This document shows positions 34,722-42,158 of a stretch of 64,000 bases of DNA, piece by piece. Each line of letters opens with the position of its first letter. Position 1 is the first letter of the stretch. The stretch is from an uncultured Streptomyces sp. (GTDB taxonomy: Bacteria; Actinomycetota; Actinomycetes; Streptomycetales; Streptomycetaceae). The stretch covers positions 124,001 to 188,000 of the forward strand of contig NZ_CANLBS010000010.1 in NCBI RefSeq assembly GCF_947488945.1. Direction: 5' to 3'. The notes under the pieces were generated by a model that searched no databases, was not told the origin of the DNA, and saw only the letters and a program-made list of their open reading frames with translations. A program made the position numbers and the translations under genes.

Positions 34722-35564
34722 TCAGTCCTCGTCGACTTCTTCCTTGACGATCGTGCCCTTCTCGGCGTCGATCTCGAACGAGGTCTTGTTCCAGTCCTTG
34801 CCGATGACGTCGACGGCCCAGACGACCACGTCGTCGTCGTTCTGGTCCAGGTTGATCGAGGTCACAGTGCCCTTGGCCTTGCCGGTGGCGGTCTTGGCGG
34901 CCTGCGCGGGCTTCTGCGTGGCCTTGGAGACCAGGTCGGCCAGCTCGCTCTTGTCGTCCGCGTCCTGGTCGGCGTCGGGCTCCGTGGCGATCACCTTGCC
35001 GGTGACGGCGTCGATGCGGACGGTGTGCGCGGTGCCGTCCTTCTCGGCCACTTCGGCGACCCACTCCGGCGCGGAGCCGCTCGGGCTGGCGCTCGCGGAA
35101 CCGCTGGGGCTGGGGCTGCCGCTCGGCGAGCCACTGGGACTGGCCGAGCCGCTCGGGCTGGCGGAGCCGCTCGGCGAGGCGCTCGGGCTGGCGCTCGCGT
35201 CCTCGTCGTCGTCGAGGCCGCCGAGTTCCAGGTCGACCAGGGTGCTGCCGGAGACCTCGCCGACGGCCGTGGTGGATGCCTCGTCATAGGTGATCTTCGT
35301 GGCGTCCAGGACCGTCTTGCGCTTCTGCTGCTCCGCCGTCAGCGTCTCGGTGGCGCTGCCGGACGGGGAGGGGGACGTCGAGGTCGTCTTCTGGGGAACG
35401 GCCTTGGCCGCCTCCGAGGTGGCGGCGGACGTCACGGTGTCGCTGTCCTGTCCGCAGCCCGCCACCAGTACGGAGGCGACGGCGAGGCTCACGGCCGAAG
35501 CGGCGATGCGGACGGTGCGTCGCCGGGTGGATGCACGGGGCGTGTGTGGAGGATCAAGTCTCAT
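34722..35564 (-). CDS. PepSY-domain lipoprotein with Ser/Pro/Gly-rich linker
   Basis: This 280-residue exported protein has a lipobox, SVLVAGCGQ, with the lipidated Cys near residue 37. Two PepSY-like halves follow: the second contains HTVRIDAVTGKVIATEPD and SFEIDAEKGTIVKEEV. Between them a linker of repeated Ser-Pro-Ser-Gly-Ala motifs (about residues 123-165) is encoded by short tandem DNA repeats. PepSY domains are thought to modulate peptidases or bind peptides outside the membrane; no such partner is adjacent. Confidence 0.9.
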   Translation of the reverse strand: MRLDPPHTPRASTRRRTVRIAASAVSLAVASVLVAGCGQDSDTVTSAATSEAAKAVPQKTTSTSPSPSGSATETLTAEQQKRKTVLDATKITYDEASTTAVGEVSGSTLVDLELGGLDDDEDASASPSASPSGSASPSGSASPSGSPSGSPSPSGSASASPSGSAPEWVAEVAEKDGTAHTVRIDAVTGKVIATEPDADQDADDKSELADLVSKATQKPAQAAKTATGKAKGTVTSINLDQNDDDVVVWAVDVIGKDWNKTSFEIDAEKGTIVKEEVDED

Positions 35565-35795
35565 GTGCGCATGACTAGCCCGCCCCGCGGAAAGTCATGT
35601 GGTCATACGGGTGTGCGTCACCCGATCGACCGGACCTCTCCGCCCGTTGGCGGCTGCCGCCATGCGGGCGCCGCGCCTCTCCCCCAGGGACCGCTTTCCG
35701 TCACAATGCCCGACCCTGCGGGGGCGCTGCGGACCCGGGTGCGAAACAATGGGACAAGGGTCCGGCCGAGTCCGCCGCCCCGTCGGGAGGCACAC

Positions 35796-36050
35796 ATGGC
35801 ACATCCGGAGAGTTTCGAGCTGATCTTCCATGCGACGGGCGCCGAGGACGACGTGGTCGTCGTACGCCTCACCGAGCGCACCGGCGCGGGGGGTTACCCG
35901 GTGTACGAGGACGACACGGGGATCGTCCGCGCGGAGATCAGCGAACGCGGAGAGGTACGCATGCTCGCGAGCGGCGGCCACCAGGTCCCCGGCGTGCCCA
36001 CGCTCGCCCGGCCGGTTCCCGGCCCCGGGCCGGACACCGCCGCGCCGTGA
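35796..36050 (+). CDS. DUF6296 family protein
   Basis: The 84-residue protein starts MAHPESFELIFHATGAEDDV and contains the conserved block GAGGYPVYEDDTGIVRAEIS. I recognise this as the small actinomycete family DUF6296, whose function is unknown. GGGAGG lies 6 bases before the ATG. It lies 37 bases upstream of a phosphatase-like gene on the same strand. Confidence 0.82.
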   Translation: MAHPESFELIFHATGAEDDVVVVRLTERTGAGGYPVYEDDTGIVRAEISERGEVRMLASGGHQVPGVPTLARPVPGPGPDTAAP

Positions 36051-36087
36051 GGCGTCGGCTCGTGCCCGTCGGTGCCCGGCTTCGCCG

Positions 36088-36534
36088 ATGACCCCGTCAC
36101 CGTCGTGGAATCCGTCCGCTCCGGGGGTGATGCGCCTGCCCTCGGGCCGGCGCGTCCGGGGGCGGGCGCTGCGCGGCGCGGTTCCGCCGGGGCCGCTGCC
36201 CGATTTCGCCGTCCACCTCGTCGGCCGGCCTCCGACCCCGGTCGGGTGGGAGGCGCGATGGCTGCGCTGGCCGGACTTCTGGCTGCCGGCCGACCGGGCC
36301 GGGGCGCGCGCCGTGCTGCAGGAGGCCTGGCGGCGTTCGGCGGGCGAACGGGTCGAGGTGGCGTGCGGCGGGGGCCGGGGGCGTACCGGAACCGCCCTGG
36401 CCTGCATCGCGGTGCTGGACGGCGTCCGTCCCGCCGACGCCGTGTCCTACGTACGCCGCCACTACCACCCGCGTGCGGTCGAGACCCCCTGGCAGCGGCG
36501 TTACGTCGAGGGGTTCGGCCGGACCCGGGACTGA
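36088..36534 (+). CDS. Protein-tyrosine-phosphatase-like protein
   Basis: This 148-residue protein carries VACGGGRGRTGTALA, the Cys-x5-Arg-Thr phosphate-binding loop of tyrosine and dual-specificity phosphatases, at about residue 97. The tail DAVSYVRRHYHPRAVETPWQ is shared with Streptomyces relatives. The upstream His often found before the Cys is Ala here. The start is ATG 36088 (MTPSPSWNPSAPGV) or GTG/ATG 36127-36130; homologous openings favour the first. No strong ribosome-binding site is present. Confidence 0.85.
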   Translation: MTPSPSWNPSAPGVMRLPSGRRVRGRALRGAVPPGPLPDFAVHLVGRPPTPVGWEARWLRWPDFWLPADRAGARAVLQEAWRRSAGERVEVACGGGRGRTGTALACIAVLDGVRPADAVSYVRRHYHPRAVETPWQRRYVEGFGRTRD

Positions 36535-36623
36535 CCCGGCGCCGGGGCTGACGGGGTCGGCGTCACGCACGGGTCAGCGGTGCCCGCCCAGCCGTGCGGC
36601 CGGTTTCACGCGGGCACGGTTGT

Positions 36624-36648
36624 CGCCCGCCCGGTGTCCGGGCGGGCG
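36624..36648. terminator. Perfect 11-bp-stem hairpin
   Basis: CGCCCGCCCGG and CCGGGCGGGCG are separated by TGT. It lies between the convergent phosphatase-like gene and the small gene ending at 36664. Confidence 0.8.
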
Positions 36649-36663
36649 GTAGCGCGCCGCCTC

Positions 36664-36975
36664 TCACGCGAGGGACGGCGGTCTCGCCGTCGGATCACCG
36701 TGCGGTACGGGGACCGTTGCTCCGGCTCCCGCGCGGACGGCTTCCACGACGGACTGATGGAACGCGCGGCTCTCTTCTTCGGAAAAGCACGGCGCGGGAC
36801 TTCCCGCCAAGGTGAACCAGTCGGAAGAGCCGCTGAACTGCACGGCCACGGCGGCCTCTTCGTCCGACCACGTCGTGTGGACGGTGAGATCACCGGTCAC
36901 GACGCCCACCTCGACGGTGCGTACCCCGCCGGTTCCCGCGTATACGCCGCTGGTTGTCCACGATGCCCAGCTCAT
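36664..36975 (-). CDS. Conserved hypothetical protein, Streptomyces type
   Basis: The 103-residue protein begins MSWASWTTSGVYAGTGGVRT and contains TGDLTVHTTWSDEEAAVAVQ. I recall near-identical small proteins in other Streptomyces genomes, all without a known function. The ATG at 36975 follows GAAGGGCGAGG. There is no signal peptide or membrane helix. The C-terminal 20 residues look disordered. It stands alone. Confidence 0.75.
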   Translation of the reverse strand: MSWASWTTSGVYAGTGGVRTVEVGVVTGDLTVHTTWSDEEAAVAVQFSGSSDWFTLAGSPAPCFSEEESRAFHQSVVEAVRAGAGATVPVPHGDPTARPPSLA

Positions 36976-37096
36976 GACGCCTCGCCCTTCGGTCCCGGCC
37001 TGACTGCCCGCGGGACTTCCTTCGAGTATGGCACCGGCATTCCGGAGCCGCACGGACGCGCGAGGGCGTCCGCCGCCCGGTTCGTCGTGCGCGGCT

Positions 37097-37606
37097 CTAC
37101 CGGCGTTCCAGGGCGCCGCGCACGTACGCGGCCTGGCCGACGTGCTGGAGGTCGTCCGCGATCACGCTGATCAGCCGCACCCCCAGGGTCACCGGGGGCG
37201 ACCACGCCTCGTCGACGATCCTGTCCAGCGCGTCGTCGCCGAGCCCGCGCACGAAGGCGGTGGTGCGCGCGTGCACGGCGTCGTGGTAGCCGAGCAGCAG
37301 GTCGGCCGACGCGACCCGGACCTGCCCCACCTCCTTCGAACTGTGGCCGTATCCGGTCGCCTCCGGGGGCAGCGGCAGGTCGAACCGGCCCGCCCAGTCC
37401 TCGCCGGTCCACACTTGTCCGGTGCCGGCGGCGTCCGCGACGTGGTCGTCCTGGACCCTGGTCAGATGCCACACCAGCCAGGCGATCGAGTTGGCGTCCT
37501 TGTCGGGCCGGGCGTTGAGCAGGTCGGCCGACAGGCCGCCGACGGTGGTGTGCACCGTCTCCCGTACCCGTCCGAACGCGTCGAGCAGCAGATCCGCAGT
37601 GTTCAT
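37097..37606 (-). CDS. DinB / DUF664 family protein
   Basis: The 169-residue four-helix protein has the metal-site histidines in LVWHLTRVQDDHVADA (about 44) and DDLQHVGQAAYVRG at the C-terminus. Such actinobacterial proteins are candidates for mycothiol-dependent transferases. GGTGGACGG precedes the ATG at 37606. It is separate from its neighbours and is the second DinB protein of the window. Confidence 0.9.
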   Translation of the reverse strand: MNTADLLLDAFGRVRETVHTTVGGLSADLLNARPDKDANSIAWLVWHLTRVQDDHVADAAGTGQVWTGEDWAGRFDLPLPPEATGYGHSSKEVGQVRVASADLLLGYHDAVHARTTAFVRGLGDDALDRIVDEAWSPPVTLGVRLISVIADDLQHVGQAAYVRGALERR

Positions 37607-37680
37607 CCGTCCACCATGGCCCCGCATGGGGGACGGCGCATCCACGCGCCGTGGCCCGGCGTGTCGGCGTCCGGCAACCC

Positions 37681-38580
37681 TCAGGCGTCCGGGCCGGGCC
37701 CCGTCGGCGTGGGGACGGCGTCCGGGCGGGCCGTCGGTCCGAAGCGATTGAGTCCGAGCGCCGAGAGCAGTCGCAGCTTCTCGTGGCCCTCGGACCGGGG
37801 CGGAGCGGTGAGTACCAGCAGGGTCTGGGACTGGTCTTCGGTGAACAGCGCCTGGCAGTCCACTTCGATCGGGCCGAGTTCGGGATGGAGGAGCGTCTTG
37901 TGGTCCTCGAACCGCTGGGCGACCTCGTGCCGTGCCCACAGCTCCGCGAACTCCGCGCTCGCCCTCTCCAGGGCGCTCACCAGTTCGCCGGCCCGGGACC
38001 GGGGACCTCGCAGTCCGTGGGCCGCCCGGAGATTGGCCACCTGCGCACGGCTCTGCCGGGCCCGGTCGGCCTCCGGGTACAGGGACCGCTCGGCCGGGTC
38101 GGTGAACCAGCGGTAGACCGCGCTGCGGGCGGGGCCCGTGTGGGCCGACGCGTCCCCGAACAGGGCGAGGGCCATCCTGTTCTGCACCAGCGTCTCGCCG
38201 AGGTCGGTCAGGATGAGGGCGGGGGTGTCGTCCAGCCGGTCCAGCACCCGCAGCAGCGCGGGAGCGACGTGCGGCGAGGCCGACAGCGAGGCCGGTGCGT
38301 GGTGGCCGGCGACCCGGTAGAGGTAGCCGCGCTCGTCGTTCGTCAGTCTCAGCGCCCTCGCGAGTGAGGCCAGCATCTGCTCACTGGGCTGCGGGCCGCG
38401 CCGCTGTTCCAGCCGCGTGTAGTAGTCGGTCGACATCACCGCGAGGGAGGCGACCTCCTCGCGCCGCAGGCCCGCGGTACGCCTGCGGGCCCCCGGGGGG
38501 AGAGCGACGTCCTCCGGCCGGAGGGCCTCGCGGCGGTGGCGCAGGAAGTCGGCGAGCGCGGCACGGTCCATGGCGCCCAT
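37681..38580 (-). CDS. XRE-family transcriptional regulator with MmyB-like domain
   Basis: This 299-residue protein has an N-terminal helix-turn-helix (TAGLRREEVASLAVMSTDYYTRLEQRRGPQPS, residues about 35-66) and the MmyB-type domain with VYRWFTDPAERSLYPEAD near residue 150. It has the same architecture as the protein at 10150 but only moderate similarity. It is divergent from the SDR gene at 38673 with under 100 bases between the starts, so it likely controls that gene. The start may be ATG 38580 or ATG 38571. Confidence 0.9.
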   Translation of the reverse strand: MGAMDRAALADFLRHRREALRPEDVALPPGARRRTAGLRREEVASLAVMSTDYYTRLEQRRGPQPSEQMLASLARALRLTNDERGYLYRVAGHHAPASLSASPHVAPALLRVLDRLDDTPALILTDLGETLVQNRMALALFGDASAHTGPARSAVYRWFTDPAERSLYPEADRARQSRAQVANLRAAHGLRGPRSRAGELVSALERASAEFAELWARHEVAQRFEDHKTLLHPELGPIEVDCQALFTEDQSQTLLVLTAPPRSEGHEKLRLLSALGLNRFGPTARPDAVPTPTGPGPDA

Positions 38581-38672
38581 TGTGGTCCGGCGCGCGTCGC
38601 TCAGCCAGGGATCGCCGGTCCCCCGACAAGCGGTCTCTGCACCCGCCGCGCCCGGACGGCCACCATCGAGTC

Positions 38673-39440
38673 ATGAACATCTCCGGAAACACCGTCTTCG
38701 TCCCCGGCTCCACCAGCGGCATCGGACTCGCCCTCGCCCTCGAACTGCGGGCCAGGGGGAACACCGTGGTCGTCGGCGGCCGGCGCACCGAACTACTGGA
38801 ACGGATCGCCGCCGCACACCCGGGCATCGGCACCGTACACATCGACACGGCGGACCCGGCGAGCATCGCCGCCGCCACGGAGCAGGTGCTGACCGACCAC
38901 CCCGATCTCAACGTCCTGGTGACCATGGCCGGCGTCATGCGGGTCGAAGACTGGCACGACCCCGCGTCGTTCCTCGCCTCCGCCGAGGAGACGGTGACGA
39001 CCAATCTGCTGGGTCCGATCCGGCTCGTCGCCGCGTTCGTGGAGCATCTGCGGACGCGGCCCGACGCCACGATCATGACGGTCTCCTCGGGCCTGGCGTT
39101 CACGCCCCTGAGACTCACGCCGAGTTACAACGCGTCGAAGGCCGCGATCCACATGCTCAGCGAGTCGATCCGTCTCCAGCTCGCCGACACCTCGGTCCGT
39201 GTGATGGAACTCGTCCCGCCGGCCGTCCGCACCGCGCTGCTGCCCGGTCAGGAGGACAGCGGGTCCGCCATGCCCCTGGACGAGTTCGTCGCGGAGGCCG
39301 TCGGTCTGATCGAGGCGCGGCCCGACGCCAAGGAGATCCAGGTCGAGCGGGTGAAGTTCCTCCGCCACGGTGAGGCACGGGGCGACTACGACCAGGTCGT
39401 CGAAGCGATCAACGGGCCGGCCGTTCACTCCCGGACCTGA
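38673..39440 (+). CDS. SDR-family oxidoreductase, DltE-like
   Basis: The 255-residue enzyme has the cofactor site VPGSTSGIGLAL (Pro in place of the usual Thr), TMAGVM in the NAG position, MTVSSGLAF with the catalytic Ser, and YNASK with the catalytic Tyr and Lys. MELVPPAVRT after the active site is typical of the DltE-like subgroup. The substrate is unknown. It is divergent from the XRE/MmyB regulator. Confidence 0.9.
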   Translation: MNISGNTVFVPGSTSGIGLALALELRARGNTVVVGGRRTELLERIAAAHPGIGTVHIDTADPASIAAATEQVLTDHPDLNVLVTMAGVMRVEDWHDPASFLASAEETVTTNLLGPIRLVAAFVEHLRTRPDATIMTVSSGLAFTPLRLTPSYNASKAAIHMLSESIRLQLADTSVRVMELVPPAVRTALLPGQEDSGSAMPLDEFVAEAVGLIEARPDAKEIQVERVKFLRHGEARGDYDQVVEAINGPAVHSRT

Positions 39441-39540
39441 GAGGCGGCTCGGCGGGGCGGGCCGGTGGACGAGATCCTGGATCTGTGGATCACGGGAGAG
39501 CGGCCGGGGCCGGGCTCGTGGCGGGCGGGGCCGCCGGCGG

Positions 39541-39789
39541 CTACCGCCCGCCCGGTCCGGTGAGCAGGCTCAGCAGGTGGGCGCAGGCGGCGGCCTCGTC
39601 GGGGTGCCGGGCCACCACCTCGTAGGCGCCGCGTTCGTACGCCCCGGTCTCCCAGGTCCCGTCGGGGGCGGCGCGCAGGAACAGGAAGTCCGGTGGTGTC
39701 GGGGCCGGTTCGTGGACGCCCTCGATGCGGTAGTAGCCGTCGGCCACCCCGGCCGCGCGCAGGGTCGCGCGCAGCGCGCGGCGGTCCAC
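39541..39789 (-). CDS. Unrecognised small protein coupled to the TNT toxin gene; candidate immunity protein
   Basis: The 82-residue protein starts at GTG 39789, 5 bases after the toxin-like gene's stop, with no ribosome-binding site of its own, so translation is probably coupled. The sequence reads DRRALRATLRAAGVADGYYR, then EPAPTPPDFLFLRAAPDGTW, then ERGAYEVVARHPDEAAACAH. It looks like a small cytoplasmic alpha/beta protein with no signal peptide. I recognise no family. Its place right behind a secreted NAD+ glycohydrolase-type gene is the classic place for an immunity gene; that role is inference. A longer frame upstream overlaps the toxin gene and is not needed. Confidence 0.65.
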   Translation of the reverse strand: MDRRALRATLRAAGVADGYYRIEGVHEPAPTPPDFLFLRAAPDGTWETGAYERGAYEVVARHPDEAAACAHLLSLLTGPGGR

Positions 39790-39794
39790 GGGGC

Positions 39795-40469
39795 TCAGGA
39801 GGCGGCGGTGAGGTAGCCGTGGTCGAGCAGCCACTTGACGTTCAGCCGCTGCCCCTCGCCCGGGTCGAGGAAGACGGCGTCGAGCTTGATCTGGCGCCCG
39901 CCGCCGGGCTGCTCGAACCAGGGGGCGATACCGCCCTCCCAGACCCAGAAGGGCTTGGACACCCGGTAGACGCGGTAGTCGCACGGCACCGCGGCGTCAC
40001 GGGTGTTGAGGCTCTGCGGGGGCAGCGCGCGCTCGGCGTACGCGTCTCCGGCGGGCGCGAGGTAACTGCCGTACTCGGAGCCGAAGCGGTCCAGGCGCAG
40101 GCCGGGGCGGAGCTTGAACGGTTCCTTGTCCAGCTCTCCGTTGACGGTGGCGAATCCGTCGTTGGGCGGGTACTTCCAGCTTCCGGTGTCCTGCGGGCCC
40201 TCCCAGTACTTCTTGAGGAAGTCGTCGGGCGCGAGGCCACCGGTGCGGCGGTATCCCCGCAGCAGCGGGCCGACGGGGGCCCGGTTCTCGTTCGGCAGCC
40301 ACTTCGGGCCGAGGCGGGCGTCGCCGCGGAACTCGCCGGTGCACGGCTCGGGGCGGGCGGCCTGGACGGCGGGCACCGGGTCGGGCGCGGCGGACGCGGA
40401 GGCCCCCGGTGCCGTGAGAAGGCCGGCGGTGATGCCGAGTGCGGCGAACGCGGTCCGGGTGCGGTTCAT
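39795..40469 (-). CDS. Secreted TNT-domain protein (NAD+ glycohydrolase toxin type)
   Basis: The 224-residue protein has a Sec signal peptide (about 1-28, GLLTAPGASASA). The mature part begins with PCTGEFRGDARLGPKWLP and GPLLRGYRRTGGLAPDDFLKKYW, then the TNT core: LRLDRFGSEYGSYLAP (Arg128, Tyr136), AERALPPQSL (Arg147) and APWFEQPGGGRQI (Gln187). The domain is named after the M. tuberculosis necrotizing toxin, which destroys NAD+. The Arg-Tyr spacing of 8 matches what I recall for that toxin. I find no histidine in the stretch where its catalytic His would lie, so activity needs testing. Cys43 and Cys163 could form a disulfide. ATG 40469 follows GAGGGG. Confidence 0.87.
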   Translation of the reverse strand: MNRTRTAFAALGITAGLLTAPGASASAAPDPVPAVQAARPEPCTGEFRGDARLGPKWLPNENRAPVGPLLRGYRRTGGLAPDDFLKKYWEGPQDTGSWKYPPNDGFATVNGELDKEPFKLRPGLRLDRFGSEYGSYLAPAGDAYAERALPPQSLNTRDAAVPCDYRVYRVSKPFWVWEGGIAPWFEQPGGGRQIKLDAVFLDPGEGQRLNVKWLLDHGYLTAAS

Positions 40470-40614
40470 GCGGGGGTCCCCTCGTGCGCGGAAGATCGAC
40501 TACTGCTGACGCAAGGTAGCCGGTCGGTCGCGCATCGGGGTCGCGGCGTGCCGCCGGAGGCGCCCGACGACACGTACGAGGGGTGGTGGGATGTGGCTGG
40601 TTGACGTGGCGGGT

Positions 40615-40658
40615 CCGCCGCCGGCCCTGGTCGGCGAGGGAGACGGGGCCGGCGGCGG
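40615..40658 (-). terminator. Perfect 13-bp-stem hairpin
   Basis: CCGCCGCCGGCCC (40615-40627) pairs with 40646-40658. It follows the DUF4230 stop by 12 bases and separates it from the TNT gene. Confidence 0.8.
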
Positions 40659-40669
40659 GGTTCGGGGGC

Positions 40670-41371
40670 TCAGTCGACGAACGTCACGGTGACGGTCTCG
40701 AAGCCGAGGGAGCCGAGCAGGCCCTTGAGCATGCTCGCGGTGTTCTTCTCGGCGCGGGCGGTCAGGCCGCTCTCCTTCGCGGCCTCGCCGATGTGCCGGG
40801 CGGCCAGCTTGTTGACCGCCTGCTCGCCGGACGGGTTGTCGGAGAAGAAGTCGCCGAGGCGGTCGAGGAGGCCGCGCTGCTTGGAGACGGCGTAGGAGCG
40901 GTCGGGGTCGAGGGCCGGCTTGCCGAGGACGGCGTGCGGGAGCCGCAGCGTGGCCTCGGTGCGCTCCTCGTCGACGACGACGCCGTCCTTGACGACCTTG
41001 CCGAGGTCGACGGAGGCGGAGACGGTCCCGGCGCCGACGTACAGGGTGCGGGTGCCGCGGATCGCGTCGGGGAGGTACTTGGCGTCCTTCTCCAGGTCGA
41101 CGACGACCTGGAAGTTGCCGGAGGCCGCCTCGTAGGAGCTCATGTCCTGGATGGACTTCAGGACGGCGGGGCCCGAGCGGTCCTGGGTCTCCTCGCCGAA
41201 GAGGTCGTCGAAGCCGGGCACGAGGTCGAGCCGGGTGGCCGCGAAGAGCAGGGCCAGGACGACGGCGCAGATGCCGAACGCCCTGAGCCACACCCCGCCC
41301 GGCCGCCCGGTGGCTCTTCCCGGGCTGCGGGTGCTGTCTGGTTCCGTGTCGGTGGACGTCATGAGGGACAT
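40670..41371 (-). CDS. DUF4230 domain-containing membrane protein
   Basis: The 233-residue protein has one N-terminal membrane segment (WLRAFGICAVVLALLFAA, about 30-48) and an external domain with SIQDMSSYEAASGNFQVVVD and TRTLYVGAGTVSASVDLGKV, the DUF4230 pattern. The function of the family is unknown. Start ATG 41371 (MSLMTST) is chosen; ATG 41362 is possible. It ends in a strong terminator, so it is probably not in one transcript with the TNT gene. Confidence 0.87.
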   Translation of the reverse strand: MSLMTSTDTEPDSTRSPGRATGRPGGVWLRAFGICAVVLALLFAATRLDLVPGFDDLFGEETQDRSGPAVLKSIQDMSSYEAASGNFQVVVDLEKDAKYLPDAIRGTRTLYVGAGTVSASVDLGKVVKDGVVVDEERTEATLRLPHAVLGKPALDPDRSYAVSKQRGLLDRLGDFFSDNPSGEQAVNKLAARHIGEAAKESGLTARAEKNTASMLKGLLGSLGFETVTVTFVD

Positions 41372-41466
41372 GTGACCCGTCAGCGCCGGATCAGTCCGCC
41401 GTTCGGGTACCAACTGCCCTTGTCCGCAGGTGGATCACGGCGCTGGCGGCGGGCGGGGCGGGCGGG

Positions 41467-41982
41467 TCAGTAGCCCTTGGCGCCGTCGATCCGTTCCCGG
41501 AGCAGGTCGGCGTGACCGAGGTGGCGGGAGTACTCGCTGATCATGTGCACGTGGACCAGGCGCAGGGAGTACACCTCGTCCCGGTGGACGAAGGTCTCGT
41601 CGAGACCCGCGGCCGCCACGACTTCCCGGGCGAGGCGGATCTCCTCGCACAGGCGGGCGTGGTCGGCCTCGGCGCGGGCGGGGTCGAGATGCTCGAAATC
41701 CGCGTCCTTGCCGAGGGCGGGGTCGTACATCGGCTCCAGCTTCTGGCCCGCGAACCGCTCGCGGAACCAGGTGCGTTCGACTTTGGCCATGTGACGGACC
41801 AGGCCGAGCAGGCTGAGGCGGGACGGAGGGACGGCCCGCTCGGCGAGCTGCGGGCCGGTCAGTCCCGCGCACTTCTGCAGCAGGGTGGCGCGGTGGAAGG
41901 AGAGGAAGTCGGTCAGGGTCTCGCGCTCGCCGGCGACGAGAGAGCCGTCGGCGCGGGCGGCATCGGGTGCGGTCCAGGTCAT
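41467..41982 (-). CDS. DinB / DUF664 family protein
   Basis: This 171-residue protein has the DinB-type histidines in LLGLVRHMAKVERTWFRERF (about 66) and HMISEYSRHLGHADLLRERI at the C-terminus. The N-terminal ETLTDFLSFHRATLLQKCAGL helix is typical of the DUF664 group found across actinomycetes. Its activity is unknown. It is the third such gene in the window. Confidence 0.9.
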   Translation of the reverse strand: MTWTAPDAARADGSLVAGERETLTDFLSFHRATLLQKCAGLTGPQLAERAVPPSRLSLLGLVRHMAKVERTWFRERFAGQKLEPMYDPALGKDADFEHLDPARAEADHARLCEEIRLAREVVAAAGLDETFVHRDEVYSLRLVHVHMISEYSRHLGHADLLRERIDGAKGY

Positions 41983-42107
41983 CCGGAGATGATGACCCGC
42001 CCGGGGGCCGGACGCGACCCGGTTACGGAGCTGCCCCCGGCACCGGTGGGGTCCACCGGCGCCGGGAGAAGCCGTACGGTCGGTCGCGGCCGCCGGCGAG
42101 GTGGTGG

Positions 42108-42151
42108 GGCGGGCGGATCCGGGGGTCGTCCCTCCGCCGGATCCGCCCGCC
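42108..42151 (-). terminator. Perfect 15-bp-stem hairpin after the GH48 gene
   Basis: GGCGGGCGGATCCGG (42108-42122) pairs exactly with 42137-42151. It lies 8 bases beyond the cellulase stop. Confidence 0.85.
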
Positions 42152-42158
42152 GGTCAGG

